DNA of 64,000 nt. Origin: Actinopolyspora erythraea. GTDB taxonomy: Bacteria > Actinomycetota > Actinomycetes > Mycobacteriales > Pseudonocardiaceae. Shown piece by piece: positions 53,742 to 63,847 of this stretch. The position numbers were made by a program, and so were the translations under genes. The notes below the pieces were generated by a model, which did not search any database, was not told where the DNA came from, and saw nothing but the letters and a program-made list of their open reading frames with translations. The stretch lies in the NCBI RefSeq assembly GCF_002263515.1, contig NZ_CP022752.1:3968001-4032000 (forward strand), in the 5' to 3' direction. Numbering within the stretch: the stretch's first letter is position 1; every line of letters begins with the position of its first letter.

Positions 53742-55040
53742 GTGGCTGGCAGTAGCAGGGTGTTCGCGGCGCGCATGTCCGGCCTTGTGGTGTTCGGCCC
53801 CGACGGACAGTCCATCGGCAAGGTCCGGGACGTGGTGGCGGGGCTGCGCAAGGACCGGCAACCGCCACGCGTGCTCGGGCTGGTGGTCGAGGTCGCCACG
53901 CACCGCCGCATCTTCGTGCCGATGTTGCGGGTTACCGGCATCGAGTCCAACGCGGTGCTGCTTTCCACCGGCAGTGTGAACATGCGGCGGTTCCACCAGC
54001 GCCCCAACGAGGTGCTCGTGCTCGGCCAGCTGCTGGACGCGCGGGTCACGCTGCTTCCCTCGCAGAAGCCCGCCGTGCTCATCGACGCGGCCCTCGAACA
54101 GCAGCGCAACCGGGAGTGGCAGCTCGGCAAGGTCGCCGTGCACGCGCGGACGGGGCCGCTGGGGCGGCGGGGACCGGTGCAGGTGCTGGCCTGGGACCAG
54201 GTGGCCGGACCGGCCGCCGCGCAGCTGACGGAACAGCCCCAGGAGGTCAACGAGCTGCTCAGCGTCTTCGACGAGATGCGCGCGGTCGACGTGGCCAGCG
54301 CGCTGCACGACCTGCCGGAGAAGCGCAGGTACGAGGTCGCGGAGGCGCTGGACGACGAACGGCTGGCCGACGTGGTCGAGGAACTGCCCGAGGAGGACCA
54401 GAAGGACCTGGTGGCCCACCTCGGTGAGGACCGGGTGGCCGACCTGCTGGAGGCCATGAACCCGGACGACGCCGCCGACCTGCTGGCCGAGCTGGCCGAG
54501 CCGCACAAGGAACGACTGCTCACGCTGATGGCTCCGGAGGAGTCCGAACCGGTCAAGCGGCTGATGAAGTACTCGGCCGACACGGCCGGGGGACTGATGA
54601 CCTCCGATCCGGTGATCCTGGCACCGGACGCCACCGTCGCCGAGGCGCTCGCCAGGGTCCGCAACGTGGAACTGCCCGTGGCGCTGGCGAGCATGGTCTT
54701 CGTCTGCCGCCCGCCGTCGGAAACCCCGACCGGCCCCTACCTCGGCTGCGTCCACATCCAGCGGTTGCTGCGCGAGCCGCCCGCCAACCTGGTGGCCGGG
54801 GCGGTGGACACCGATCTGGCCAGCCTGGCGACCGGGGCCAAGCTCGCCGAGGTGACCCGCTACTTCGCCGCCTACAACCTCGTCTGCGGCCCCGTGCTGG
54901 ACGACCAGGAACACCTGCTCGGCGCCGTAACCGTCGACGACGTGCTGGACCACCTGCTGCCGGAGAACTGGCGCGAGGGCGGCCTACCCGACACCGACAC
55001 GCCGGTCGTCGAACCCGAAACGGACGGCGAGGATGCCTGA
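53742..55040 (+). CDS. MgtE-N/CBS domain protein (Rv1232c-like)
   Basis: The 432-residue soluble protein has a PRC-barrel-like N-terminus (VFGPDGQSIGKVRDVV), an MgtE N-terminal helical repeat region (VASALHDLPEKRRYEVAEAL ... DLLEAMNPDDAADLLAEL) and two CBS motifs (MTSDPVILAPDATVAEAL; VLDDQEHLLGAVTVDDVL). It lacks the MgtE membrane domain. GTG 53742 has no clear Shine-Dalgarno sequence, and TAGCCT at 53730-53735 could be a -10 for a leaderless transcript. It is equivalent to Rv1232c and overlaps the DUF1003 gene by 8 bp. Confidence 0.82.
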   Translation: MAGSSRVFAARMSGLVVFGPDGQSIGKVRDVVAGLRKDRQPPRVLGLVVEVATHRRIFVPMLRVTGIESNAVLLSTGSVNMRRFHQRPNEVLVLGQLLDARVTLLPSQKPAVLIDAALEQQRNREWQLGKVAVHARTGPLGRRGPVQVLAWDQVAGPAAAQLTEQPQEVNELLSVFDEMRAVDVASALHDLPEKRRYEVAEALDDERLADVVEELPEEDQKDLVAHLGEDRVADLLEAMNPDDAADLLAELAEPHKERLLTLMAPEESEPVKRLMKYSADTAGGLMTSDPVILAPDATVAEALARVRNVELPVALASMVFVCRPPSETPTGPYLGCVHIQRLLREPPANLVAGAVDTDLASLATGAKLAEVTRYFAAYNLVCGPVLDDQEHLLGAVTVDDVLDHLLPENWREGGLPDTDTPVVEPETDGEDA

Positions 55041-55587
55041 ACTGTTCCCGCGCAGGCGGATCGACCAGCCGCGCAGACGCCACCGCCCCGCCCTGGAGGT
55101 GGACCCGGAGCTGGTCGGCAAGCTCTCCGAACGGTTCGCGCGCTTCCTGGGCACCGGCAAGTTCCTGTTCTGGCAGACCGTGCTCGTCAGCAGCTGGATA
55201 GCCTTCAACCTCACGGCGGTGCGGCTGGCCTGGGACCCCTATCCGTTCATCCTGCTGAACCTGGCGTTCTCCACGCAGGCGGCCTACGCGGCACCGCTGA
55301 TCCTGCTCGCGCAGAACCGGCAGGACGACCGCGACCGGGTGTCGCTGGAGGAGGACCGAACGCGGGCCGAACGGACCAAGGCCGACACCGAGTACCTCGC
55401 GCGCGAGCTGGCCGCCCTGCGGCTGGCCGTCGGTGAGGTGGCGACTCGCGACTACCTGCGCGGTGAGCTGGACCGGCTGCGCGACGAGCTGCCCGGCACG
55501 GAGAGCGCCGAGAGCAGGCGTCGACGAAGCGGTGGGCAGGGTGACGGCGAACGGGGCGGCGAGGACGACGGGCCCCCCGAGCGGTGA
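55033..55587 (+). CDS. DUF1003 membrane protein
   Basis: The 184-residue protein has two membrane helices (about residues 43-63 and 70-92) with the DUF1003 pattern FWQTVLVSSWIAFN and FILLNLAFSTQAAYAAPLILLAQNRQ. A long coiled-coil tail follows. It is equivalent to Rv1231c. ATG 55033 lies inside the 3' end of the CBS-domain gene, so they are coupled. Confidence 0.88.
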   Translation: MPELFPRRRIDQPRRRHRPALEVDPELVGKLSERFARFLGTGKFLFWQTVLVSSWIAFNLTAVRLAWDPYPFILLNLAFSTQAAYAAPLILLAQNRQDDRDRVSLEEDRTRAERTKADTEYLARELAALRLAVGEVATRDYLRGELDRLRDELPGTESAESRRRRSGGQGDGERGGEDDGPPER

Positions 55588-55686
55588 TAATCCCGACAGC
55601 CACCGGTCGGGCTGTGAAGCCGCGGGTACTCGCCCGTAACATGTGTGGTGGCACACCAGCTCAGGAAAGGTCGGTGTCGCGTAACC

Positions 55687-56826
55687 GTGACCACTACGCA
55701 GCCCACTCCCACCGAGGACGCGGTGCGGCAGGCCCTCACCAAGGTGGAGGACCCGGAGATCCACAAGCCGATCACCGAGCTCGGCATGGTCAAGGACGTG
55801 ACCGTCGGCTCCGAGGGTGACGTCAAGGTCGGCGTGTACCTGACGGTGCAGGGTTGCCCGATGCGGGAGACCATCACGCAGCGGGTCGACTCGGCCGTCT
55901 CCGAGGTCACCGGGGTCAGCTCGGTCGAGGTGGAGCTCGACGTGATGAGCGACGAGCAACGCACCGAACTCCGCAAGCAACTGCGCGGCGACTCCGAGGA
56001 ACCCCGCATCCCGTTCGCGGAGCCCGGCTCGCTCACCAGGGTCTACTGCGTCGCCTCCGGCAAGGGCGGTGTCGGCAAGTCCAGCGTGACGGTCAACCTG
56101 GCGGCCTCGATGGCCGAGCGCGGGCTCTCCGTCGGGGTGGTCGACGCCGACATCTACGGCCACTCCGTGCCGCGCATGCTGGGCACGGAGAGCAAGCCGA
56201 CCCAGGTCGAGAACATGATCATGCCGCCGCAGGCCCACGGCGTCAAGCTGATCTCGATCGGCATGTTCACACCCGGCAACACCCCGGTGGTCTGGCGCGG
56301 CCCGATGCTGCACCGCGCGTTGCAGCAGTTCCTCTCGGACGTCTTCTGGGGCGATCTGGACGTGCTGCTGCTGGACCTGCCCCCGGGCACGGGTGACGTC
56401 GCGCTCTCCACCGCCCAGTTGATCCCGAACGCGGAGATCCTGGTGGTGACCACCCCGCAGCAGGCCGCCGCCGAGGTCGCCGAGCGGGCAGGCGCCATCG
56501 CGATGCAGACGCGGCAGCGCATCGCGGGCGTGGTGGAGAACATGTCGTGGATGGAGCTGTCCGACGGCCAGCGCGTGGAGGTGTTCGGCAGCGGTGGCGG
56601 GCAGATCGTGTCCGACTCGTTGACGCGCTCGGTCGGCTCGGACGTCCCGCTGCTGGGGCAGGTCCCGCTGGACACCCGGCTCCGGGAGGCCGGCGACAGC
56701 GGTTCCCCACTGGTGCTGGAGGATCCGGACTCGCCCGCGAGCCAGGTGCTGGCCGAGGTCGCGAGGAAGCTCTCCACCAGGGCACGAGGACTGGCGGGAC
56801 AGCTGCTGTCCGTCTCGCCCGCCTGA
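55687..56826 (+). CDS. mrp: Iron-sulfur cluster carrier Mrp/ApbC
   Basis: The 379-residue protein has an N-terminal DUF59/MIP18 domain (VEDPEIHKPITELGMVKDV) and a P-loop ATPase domain with SGKGGVGKSS near residue 120, DADIYGHSVPRM near 150 and LDLPPGTGD near 227. Mrp carries iron-sulfur clusters. The CxxC present in some homologues is not seen. GTG 55687 has weak upstream signals; GTG 55645 is an alternative. It is equivalent to Rv1229c. Confidence 0.9.
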   Translation: MTTTQPTPTEDAVRQALTKVEDPEIHKPITELGMVKDVTVGSEGDVKVGVYLTVQGCPMRETITQRVDSAVSEVTGVSSVEVELDVMSDEQRTELRKQLRGDSEEPRIPFAEPGSLTRVYCVASGKGGVGKSSVTVNLAASMAERGLSVGVVDADIYGHSVPRMLGTESKPTQVENMIMPPQAHGVKLISIGMFTPGNTPVVWRGPMLHRALQQFLSDVFWGDLDVLLLDLPPGTGDVALSTAQLIPNAEILVVTTPQQAAAEVAERAGAIAMQTRQRIAGVVENMSWMELSDGQRVEVFGSGGGQIVSDSLTRSVGSDVPLLGQVPLDTRLREAGDSGSPLVLEDPDSPASQVLAEVARKLSTRARGLAGQLLSVSPA

Positions 56827-56998
56827 GGGAGCCGGGACCCGGCCGGTTCTCCTGGCCGGTTTCGCGGCGGACGTCGAGAGGGGCGGCGATCTCGCGAGCG
56901 GTTCACGCTGCCCCGGTGGCAGGGCTGGCCCCGCGACTCGCCGTACCTGTCCCGGCCCGGTCGCCCCCGGTCGCTCGGGGCGGTGACCTCCCGCCGGA

Positions 56999-57544
56999 TC
57001 AGGTGCGAGCTATGGCCAGCAGACCGCTGCCTATGGGCAGAGCCACGGGAACCAGCCGGGGATCCTCGTGAACGGCGTGCAGGATGTCGCTGGGTATCCG
57101 CGGTTCCCCCTGGCTCTCGAACCGCCCGCCGCCGGGCTGGTGCGTGAACGCGCCGTTGAGGATCAACGTGGCCCCGGGGCGCAGCAGCGGAGCGGCCAGT
57201 TCGAGCAGCTCGGCCAGCCGCGAGGTACCGACCACGATGTGCACGAGGTCGTAGCTGTCCTCGGCGAGCCGGGGAAGCACTTCCGAGCCCACTCCGGTGA
57301 TCATCCGAAGGCGGCTGGCCGACAGCCCGGCTTCGGTGACCGCGTCGCGGGTCGCCCGCTGTGCCTCGGTGTCGAGTGTGATACACGTCAGTGTGCCCTC
57401 CGGGACCATCCCCCCGCACAGGGCCAGTGCGGTGGACGCCGACCCCGCGACCTCCACCACTGCCTTGGCCCGCAGCACCGAAGCCAGGAAGCGCAGCATC
57501 GCCTCGGGCGAACCGAACCGTTCGTCGGCGACGTCGTCGGTCAT
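56999..57544 (-). CDS. Degenerate O-methyltransferase-like protein
   Basis: The 181-residue protein aligns by order and motifs with Rv1220c, a class I O-methyltransferase next to sigE. The SAM-binding motif EVGTGxG is changed to EVAGSAS, and the metal site YDLVFIDAD is changed to YDLVHIVVG. Both changes would weaken catalysis. ATG 57544 has GGTGG 5 nt upstream; ATG 57646 would give 215 residues but adds a Pro/Gly-rich segment that looks non-coding. It is divergent from sigE. Confidence 0.65.
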   Translation of the reverse strand: MTDDVADERFGSPEAMLRFLASVLRAKAVVEVAGSASTALALCGGMVPEGTLTCITLDTEAQRATRDAVTEAGLSASRLRMITGVGSEVLPRLAEDSYDLVHIVVGTSRLAELLELAAPLLRPGATLILNGAFTHQPGGGRFESQGEPRIPSDILHAVHEDPRLVPVALPIGSGLLAIART

Positions 57545-57952
57545 CGGCGGACCACCGACAAGTTCCACCGGGGGTCGACCGGTGTTCGGCATGCGGCCGG
57601 GGAAACCCCCGCCGCGGTCGCGGGGTGGCGGAGCGCCACTACCCATCGGCACGGGGGAGGAAATCTCGGGTTGCACAATTGCACAGGTTATCGTCGTGGG
57701 AGTGGCTACCCGGTGAGGTGGGGTACAACGATCGCGTAACCTCCGCCGACCACCGTGGAACTCCGACGACACCTCCCGTACGCCGCGTTCCCGGCGGGCC
57801 GCTCGGCCGCGCGTTCCGAACTTCCGTTCCGGAGTCGGTGAGACGAGTTCGCCCCCCTGCCAGGCCACCGCCCCCGGGCTCGTATCCCCCCCCCCGGGGA
57901 AACGGGTCCGCCCCGGCTGCGGCGGAGCCTTCCCGAGCCGAGAGGGAACAAG

Positions 57953-57981
57953 TTCTCAGGAGCTTCTCAGGCTCCTATAAC
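57953..57981 (+). promoter_or_regulatory. Likely sigE promoter
   Basis: TTCTCA (57953-57958) and TATAAC (57976-57981) are 17 bp apart, about 165 bp before sigE. A direct repeat TTCTCAGG (57953-57960 and 57964-57971) overlaps it. GGGAAC at about 57944-57949 resembles an ECF -35 element, so autoregulation is possible. Confidence 0.4.
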
Positions 57982-58143
57982 GGTCACCTAATTCCGAGAA
58001 CGCAGAGTGGGGGAGTCATATTCGGCGGGTCTCCCGAACGCGTGGCCGCGGTGTCCGGCACACGGCCGCGATGTCGGGAACAAACCGGCCGAGGCGATCG
58101 TTCTACCGGGCGCAACCGCCCGCAGGAGGTGCCTTCTCGCCAC

Positions 58144-58818
58144 ATGGCCACCCACACGGCAGCACCGAGCCCGACTCCGCCGCACACCACGGGGACGACA
58201 GGGGCCGACAGCGAAACCACGCTCCCCCGTCCGGCGGACTCGGAGGAGCACGGCGAACAACCGGTGGTTTCTCCCGACGAGACCACCGCCAACTGGACAC
58301 CCCCTTCGTGGGACGAGGTGGTCCGGGAGCACGCGGACCGGGTCTACCGACTCGCCTTCCGGCTGTCCGGCAATAAGCACGACGCCGAGGACCTGACGCA
58401 GGAGACCTTCATCCGGGTCTTCCGCTCGTTGGCCTCGTACCGTCCCGGCACCTTCGAGGGATGGTTGCACCGCATCACGACCAACCTCTTCCTGGACATG
58501 GCGCGCAGGCGCTCCAGGCTCCGCATGGAGGGGCTGCCGGAGGACACCGACCGCATCCCGGGACGCGGCCCGAGCCCCGAGCAGGTGTTCCAGGACACCC
58601 ACCTCGACCCGGACCTGCAGGCGGCCCTGGAGGAGCTCTCCCCGGAGTTCCGTGCGGCCATCGTGCTGTGCGACGTCGAAGGCCTCTCCTACGAGGAGAT
58701 CGGGGCTACACTCGGTGTCAAGATGGGAACGGTGCGCAGCAGGATTCACCGGGCTCGACAGTTGCTGAAGTCGGCGCTGGAGACTCGTCGGGAACGTAGC
58801 CGGGAGGAAACAGCATGA
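58144..58818 (+). CDS. sigE: ECF sigma factor SigE
   Basis: The 224-residue ECF sigma factor has region 2 motif [38 protein letters not shown] sequence (short pieces: [15 protein letters not shown] near residue 80) and region 4 ([23 protein letters not shown] near 185). It closely parallels SigE of M. tuberculosis (Rv1221) in order of motifs. ATG 58144 has AGGAGG 14 nt upstream, longer than usual; GTG 58129 is in frame but has no spacing. It overlaps rseA by 4 bp. It drives the envelope-stress response. Confidence 0.93.
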   Translation: MATHTAAPSPTPPHTTGTTGADSETTLPRPADSEEHGEQPVVSPDETTANWTPPSWDEVVREHADRVYRLAFRLSGNKHDAEDLTQETFIRVFRSLASYRPGTFEGWLHRITTNLFLDMARRRSRLRMEGLPEDTDRIPGRGPSPEQVFQDTHLDPDLQAALEELSPEFRAAIVLCDVEGLSYEEIGATLGVKMGTVRSRIHRARQLLKSALETRRERSREETA

Positions 58819-59561
58819 CCGGTCTTCGAGGGTGGGGGCTGTCCGAACAGCATCTGGCGCTGGACGCGCTGGTCGCTTTCGTGGACGGCGAGCTCAGCCC
58901 GAGTGCGCACGACCGGGCCGCCGCGCACCTGGCCACCTGCCCGAGCTGCGCCACGGAGGCGGACGCGCAACGCCAGGCGCGTTCGGCCGTGCGAACGGCT
59001 GAGACACCTTCGATCTCACCGCAGCTGCTGCAGACGCTGCAGTCGATCCCCACCACCGCCGAGCTGCCGGAGCAACCGGACAACCTGGCACTCAGCGAGG
59101 ACGGTCAGCTGGTCACGCTCAACCGACGTACCGGCGACTCGAAGTCGGCACCACTGGGAACGAGTACCCCGCTGGGAAAAGATCCCGGCCGGTTCGGCTC
59201 CGCACCGGAAGGCGGATCGGTATCTCCCGGCACTGGAACGCAGCACTCGAAGACCGGCGGGCGACGCGCCAAGCAGAGCGCGGGGGTGGTGTTCTCGGGC
59301 CTCGTACTGGGGGCGCTGGCCTTCATGAACACCCCGATGGACGGAGTGCGTGACCCGTCCCCCGCCGTACCCGACCCCACTCCCCAGGAGGGTGCGGTGG
59401 AAGACGCGGGGAGCTCGACCGGATCGAACGCGGGAGGTCCCAGGACAGCCGCGGCGGTCCCCACGGCCGGACCGACGACGGAAACTCCGACGACGAGCGC
59501 TTCCGGCTCCCCGGAAGCACCGGTCAGAACTTCGGTTCCCACTCCCGGCCCCGCTTCCTGA
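58815..59561 (+). CDS. rseA: Anti-sigma factor RseA
   Basis: The 248-residue protein begins with a zinc-binding anti-sigma domain (HLATCPSC near residue 36, HxxxCxxC). One membrane helix follows at about residues 158-176, then an extracytoplasmic Pro/Thr/Ala-rich tail. It should bind SigE and release it on envelope stress or redox change. ATG 58815 overlaps the sigE stop (ATGA). It is equivalent to Rv1222. Confidence 0.88.
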   Translation: MTGLRGWGLSEQHLALDALVAFVDGELSPSAHDRAAAHLATCPSCATEADAQRQARSAVRTAETPSISPQLLQTLQSIPTTAELPEQPDNLALSEDGQLVTLNRRTGDSKSAPLGTSTPLGKDPGRFGSAPEGGSVSPGTGTQHSKTGGRRAKQSAGVVFSGLVLGALAFMNTPMDGVRDPSPAVPDPTPQEGAVEDAGSSTGSNAGGPRTAAAVPTAGPTTETPTTSASGSPEAPVRTSVPTPGPAS

Positions 59562-59771
59562 GCTTTCCCCGCCGCTTCCGGCGGACCCCTATTCAACGAG
59601 GACTTCACTTCCGGTGGCCCACGATGGACCCCGCGCCGAAGTGCCGAACGCGGGAACGATCGGAGCACCCCACCGAGCGGCGAGATCCCACTCCGGTGAG
59701 CGCGAGGTCTCCTTCGTGTGATGCACTCATGGGCGGCGGCCGAACCGACACGTGCGTACGACCGGGGAGCG

Positions 59772-61364
59772 ATGAGCGAGCAGCCGAGGACATCCGCGAA
59801 CCAGGGGGATCCGCGAGGAAGTTCGGACGCGGACGACCCCGCCGCTGCCCCCCAGCGAGAGGATCCCGCCAAGCGCGATGCGGCCGGGCCGCCGCATTCC
59901 GCCGCGGGCGAGGAGTCCGCTGGGCACGCCGCCGAAGCCGCCGTCTTCGGCAGGCCCGACGGCGTCAGGGGCAGTTTCGCCCCCCGGGAGAACCCCGCCC
60001 CCACCGCACGGGTTTCACACGCCCCGCCCGCTCCGGAGTCACTGGCGAACGCGTTCGGCCGCCCGGCCGACGCCCCCGAACCGTTGCAACGCGCGCCCTG
60101 GGACCCGGGACCGCACCAGCCCGGCGAGGACCTCCCCGGCGATCCGGTGTTCTGGAGCGAACGGGGCGAGCAGGACCCCTGGCGTGATCCGACCGCCGGA
60201 GCCGTGCTCAGCGGTCCCGCGCGGGAGGAGGACCGAACCGAGTCGACCACGACTCCCGAGAACGGCCCGCTGCTGAGCGCGCGCGAAGTGCTGTTCGGAC
60301 GCAGGGTCCGCCCCCGCTCCCTGCTGACCCTGGGGCTCGTGGTGCTGCTGGTCGGAGCCGTGGGGGGCTTCGTGGGGCGGCTGACCGCGGAGGAGGGCAA
60401 CCCGCTCACCGATCCGAACGTGACGCTGGCCAGCGTGGAGCCCGGCACCGAGCGCCCCGCGGGGTCGGTCTCGGGAGTCGCCTCACGTGTGCTTCCCGCC
60501 GTGGTCTCGGTCGAGGTAAGGCTGGGATCCGAGGGCGGAACCGGTTCGGGTGTGGTCATCGACGGCGAGGGCTACGTCGTGACGAACAACCACGTGGTCT
60601 CGATGGCGGCGGACACGCCGAACGCGAAGATATTCACGGTGTTCTCGGACGGCACCCGCACTCCCGCCCGTATCGTCGGACGCGATCCACAGACCGACCT
60701 CGCGGTGCTCAAGGTGGAGGTCAGCAACCCGACCGTCGCCCAGTTGGGCTCCTCCGAGGAGCTGCGCGTCGGGGACAGCGTGCTGGCGATCGGTTCCCCC
60801 CTGGGGCTGGACAGCACCGTGACGCGCGGGATCGTCAGCTCGATGGACAGGCCGGTTCGACTGGCCGGTGAGGGCACCGACACCAACGCGGTGATCGACG
60901 CCATCCAGACGGACGCGGCCGTGAACCCCGGCAACTCGGGTGGCGCGCTGGTGGCCGGCAACGGCGCGGTGGTCGGCATCAACACGGCGATCAGGACGCT
61001 GGGCACGGGCGGCACCGGCGGGTCGATCGGGCTGGGCTTCGCCGTGCCGATCGACAAGGTCCGCCAGGTGGCCCAGCAGCTGATCCGCACCGGAGAGGTC
61101 GAGCACGCCGAGCTGGGGGTGGACGCCAAGTCGGTCACCGACGGCACGGCCGACGGGGCTCAGGTGCAGAACGTGCGGCAGGGCAGCGCGGCGGAGGCCG
61201 CCGGGCTGGCCGAGGGCGATGTGATCACCAAGGTGGGCGACCGGGAGATCGACGGCGCCGACACGCTGGAGGTCGCCGTGGACGAGCACGACGTCGGAGC
61301 GGTCGTCGCGGTGACGGTGGTACGTGACGGCAACGAACTCGTCCTGGACGTCACCCTCCAGTAG
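59772..61364 (+). CDS. htrA: HtrA-like serine protease with PDZ domain
   Basis: The 530-residue protein has a long acidic disordered N-terminus (about 180 residues), one membrane helix near residues 188-208, a trypsin-like domain, and a C-terminal PDZ domain. The catalytic triad is visible: TNNHVV (His), DLAVLKV (Asp) and GNSGGAL (Ser). It is a membrane-anchored quality-control protease of the SigE regulon. ATG 59772 has GGGGAG just upstream; ATG 59718 in the same frame is less likely. It is equivalent to Rv1223. Confidence 0.92.
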   Translation: MSEQPRTSANQGDPRGSSDADDPAAAPQREDPAKRDAAGPPHSAAGEESAGHAAEAAVFGRPDGVRGSFAPRENPAPTARVSHAPPAPESLANAFGRPADAPEPLQRAPWDPGPHQPGEDLPGDPVFWSERGEQDPWRDPTAGAVLSGPAREEDRTESTTTPENGPLLSAREVLFGRRVRPRSLLTLGLVVLLVGAVGGFVGRLTAEEGNPLTDPNVTLASVEPGTERPAGSVSGVASRVLPAVVSVEVRLGSEGGTGSGVVIDGEGYVVTNNHVVSMAADTPNAKIFTVFSDGTRTPARIVGRDPQTDLAVLKVEVSNPTVAQLGSSEELRVGDSVLAIGSPLGLDSTVTRGIVSSMDRPVRLAGEGTDTNAVIDAIQTDAAVNPGNSGGALVAGNGAVVGINTAIRTLGTGGTGGSIGLGFAVPIDKVRQVAQQLIRTGEVEHAELGVDAKSVTDGTADGAQVQNVRQGSAAEAAGLAEGDVITKVGDREIDGADTLEVAVDEHDVGAVVAVTVVRDGNELVLDVTLQ

Positions 61365-61451
61365 CGGGCAGAGTTTGGATAGGCTGAGCCAGGACAGCAG
61401 TTCCCGCCCGTCGGAGTCGGGGACTACGCGACGCCCTCGGAAGGAGTCGAG

Positions 61452-61862
61452 GTGTTCGATAGCATCGGCTGGGGTGAGATACTCGTTCTCATCGTCGCCG
61501 GTCTGTTCATCCTCGGACCCGAACGGCTGCCTTCCGCGGCGGCCTGGCTGGGTAAGACGGTTCGTGAGGTCCGCGAGTACGCCACCGGAGCGCGGGACCA
61601 GCTGCGTTCCGAGATGGGTCCGGAGTTCGACGAACTGCGCAAACCCTTGGAGGACCTGCGCGGCATACGCGACTTCGACCCCCGGCGCGCGGTGAGCAAG
61701 CACCTGTTCGACGACGAGAACCCGCTGGACGGGATCACCAACGGCAACGGGACGGGCGCGAACGGACACAAGTCGCGCTCGGACGCGCCTCGCCCCTCGA
61801 ACCGCCGGGAGCAGCCGCTGGATCCCGGTGAACGTCCACCGTTCGACTCCGACGCCACCTGA
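61452..61862 (+). CDS. tatB: Twin-arginine translocase subunit TatB
   Basis: The 136-residue protein has the N-terminal membrane helix [23 protein letters not shown], an amphipathic helix, and a hydrophilic tail. TatB forms the Tat receptor complex with TatC for export of folded proteins. GTG 61452 has GGAAGGAG 6 nt upstream. It follows htrA, as Rv1224 follows Rv1223. No tatC is in the window. Confidence 0.92.
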   Translation: MFDSIGWGEILVLIVAGLFILGPERLPSAAAWLGKTVREVREYATGARDQLRSEMGPEFDELRKPLEDLRGIRDFDPRRAVSKHLFDDENPLDGITNGNGTGANGHKSRSDAPRPSNRREQPLDPGERPPFDSDAT

Positions 61863-62140
61863 GCGGCCCGGACGGCCCCCACGCCCCGAGAGGTCGTAGC
61901 AGAACTCGCGTGGGTGGCCGGTTTCCGGCACGCGAGTCGGCGCCTCGCCGCGTTGCGGAGCACCTCGAGTAGCGGTCCCTACACGTGCTCCGCTGCCTCG
62001 CGACACATCCGACTCACGCACCGGGGCCGAGCACGCTGCGACACGCCCGGTTCCGTAACCGACGCACCTGGCAGGACCGAAGAACCGAGCTACGCCAAGC
62101 GGCGCCAGCCGCTTACCACCACGCCCGCCCACCGGCACCG

Positions 62141-62243
62141 CCGCGGGTTCTCCGACGAGTGCCTCGCGAGGACCGCCGGAGACGTTGTGTAGTACCTACC
62201 CGATGTCTCCGGCACCCGCAGCGAGGCACTCGCCGGAGGTTCC
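62141..62243. repeat. Dispersed hairpin repeat, copy 2
   Basis: The core runs 62157-62231. Outer arms are 11 bp (62157-62167, 62221-62231) and inner arms are 9 bp (62175-62183, 62205-62213). The flanks and apical loop match copy 1 (10092-10194). It lies 36 bp past the pepA stop in the gap from 61863 to 62278. Nothing else is supported in that gap. Confidence 0.8.
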
Positions 62244-62278
62244 ATCACGCAACCAGCTACGGAACCCGAGCCCCCGAT

Positions 62279-63847
62279 CTAATCCCCCAGGCCGGCGACG
62301 AATTCGACGAGGGTCCGCGCGGCGAACCCGGTGGCCCCCGCCACGACCTCGTCGTAGGCCTTGTCGGCCCGCGCCGGACCGGCGATGTCCAGGTGGGCCC
62401 ACGCAAGATTCCCGGTGAACTCCCGCAGGAAGAGGGCCGCCATCAGCCCGCCGGGGCCCTGGCCCGCCTGCTTGACGTCGGCGGTGGTGCCGCGGACATC
62501 GGCCGCGTGGTCCTCGGAGAGCGGCATCGGCCACCAGCTCTCCCCCGTGCGTCGCCCGGCTTCGCGCACCCGCTCACCGAGCCGCTCGTCGCTGCTGAAC
62601 ACACCCCCGGTGCGCAGCCCGAGGGCGACCTTCATCGCGCCGGTCAGCGTGGCGACGTCGACGAGCAGGTCCGGCTGGTGGTCGCGCACCGCGTAGCCGA
62701 GGGCGTCGGCCATCACCATGCGCCCCTCGGCGTCGGTGTTGGCGACCTCGGTGGTGGTCCCGTCGTAGTGACGTACGACGTCACCGGGCCGGTAGGCCGA
62801 GCCCGAGACGTGGTTCTCGGCCATGGGCACCAACGCCGTCACCCGCACGGGGAGCTCCATCCTGGCGATGGCGAGCATGGCTCCGATCACGGCACCGCCT
62901 CCCGCCATGTCGGTGCGCATCATCTCCATGCCCTCGGCCGGTTTCAGCGAGATTCCCCCGGTGTCGAAGGTGATCCCCTTGCCCACGAACACGACGTGTT
63001 CGGCCTCGGTCCCGTCGGCACCGCCCCAGGTCAGCTCCAACAGCCGCGGCGGCCTGGCCGAACCGCCACCGACGGCGAGCACACCGCCGAACCCGTGCTC
63101 GGCCAGCCACTTCTCGTCCCGCACCGTGGCGTCGAGCCCGGGCACCGGGGCGGCCATGGCGGCGGCGGTGTTCGCCAGCCAAGCCGGATCCTTGATGTTG
63201 GACGGCGCGTTGGCGAGGTCCCGCGCGACCGCGGTGGCCGAGGCCCACTCCCGCGCGCGCCGCGCGGCGGTGCGCAGCCGTGCCGTGTCCTCCCCCTGGC
63301 GAGCCACCAGGAGCACCTTGCGCAGCCTGGGCGGCGCCGGACGCCTGCTCACCTTGAAGTGGTACTCCCCCAGCGCCAGCCCCAGCGTGAGCGCACTCAC
63401 CAGTTCCGGGGTGGCAGCGGCGGGCAGCCGGAACTGCACGTACTCCACGTCCAGCGCATCGCCGAGGTCCTCGGGATCGTTGCCCTCGCCACCGGAGTCC
63501 CCGATGCGGGCGCGGACAGCCCTGGCCAGCGCCCCGCCAGCGGTACGCCAGCGGGCCGGTTCGCCGTCACCGACCCCGACCGCCCAGCCGAGGCGCCCCT
63601 CCGACAACGGCAGCGTGCGGACCTCGCCCACCTTGCCGCTGGTGTCCAGCGCTCGCAGTGTCGCGGTGTCGAGGTCGAGCGACTCCGCCGCGGTACCGAG
63701 ATCCGGTTCCCCGTCGACGTCGACCACCGGAACCGCGGCCGGGATTCCCTCACCCCATCGCTCGACGACGTCGACTTCGACCAAGGCGGTCGGAATCACG
63801 GGAAGAACGGCCTCCGCACTCGAAGCCGCGGGAGCGGAACCGGACAC
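62279..63847 (-). CDS. pepA: Leucyl aminopeptidase (M17)
   Basis: The 522-residue M17 aminopeptidase has a C-terminal catalytic domain with VGKGITFDTGGISLKP near residue 280, MRTDMAGG near 305, MAENHVSG and the signature NTDAEGRM near 368. Two metal ions are bound by these residues. It removes N-terminal amino acids in the cytoplasm. GTG 63847 has GAAGGTG 6 nt upstream. A hairpin repeat lies past the stop. Confidence 0.93.
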   Translation of the reverse strand: MSGSAPAASSAEAVLPVIPTALVEVDVVERWGEGIPAAVPVVDVDGEPDLGTAAESLDLDTATLRALDTSGKVGEVRTLPLSEGRLGWAVGVGDGEPARWRTAGGALARAVRARIGDSGGEGNDPEDLGDALDVEYVQFRLPAAATPELVSALTLGLALGEYHFKVSRRPAPPRLRKVLLVARQGEDTARLRTAARRAREWASATAVARDLANAPSNIKDPAWLANTAAAMAAPVPGLDATVRDEKWLAEHGFGGVLAVGGGSARPPRLLELTWGGADGTEAEHVVFVGKGITFDTGGISLKPAEGMEMMRTDMAGGGAVIGAMLAIARMELPVRVTALVPMAENHVSGSAYRPGDVVRHYDGTTTEVANTDAEGRMVMADALGYAVRDHQPDLLVDVATLTGAMKVALGLRTGGVFSSDERLGERVREAGRRTGESWWPMPLSEDHAADVRGTTADVKQAGQGPGGLMAALFLREFTGNLAWAHLDIAGPARADKAYDEVVAGATGFAARTLVEFVAGLGD

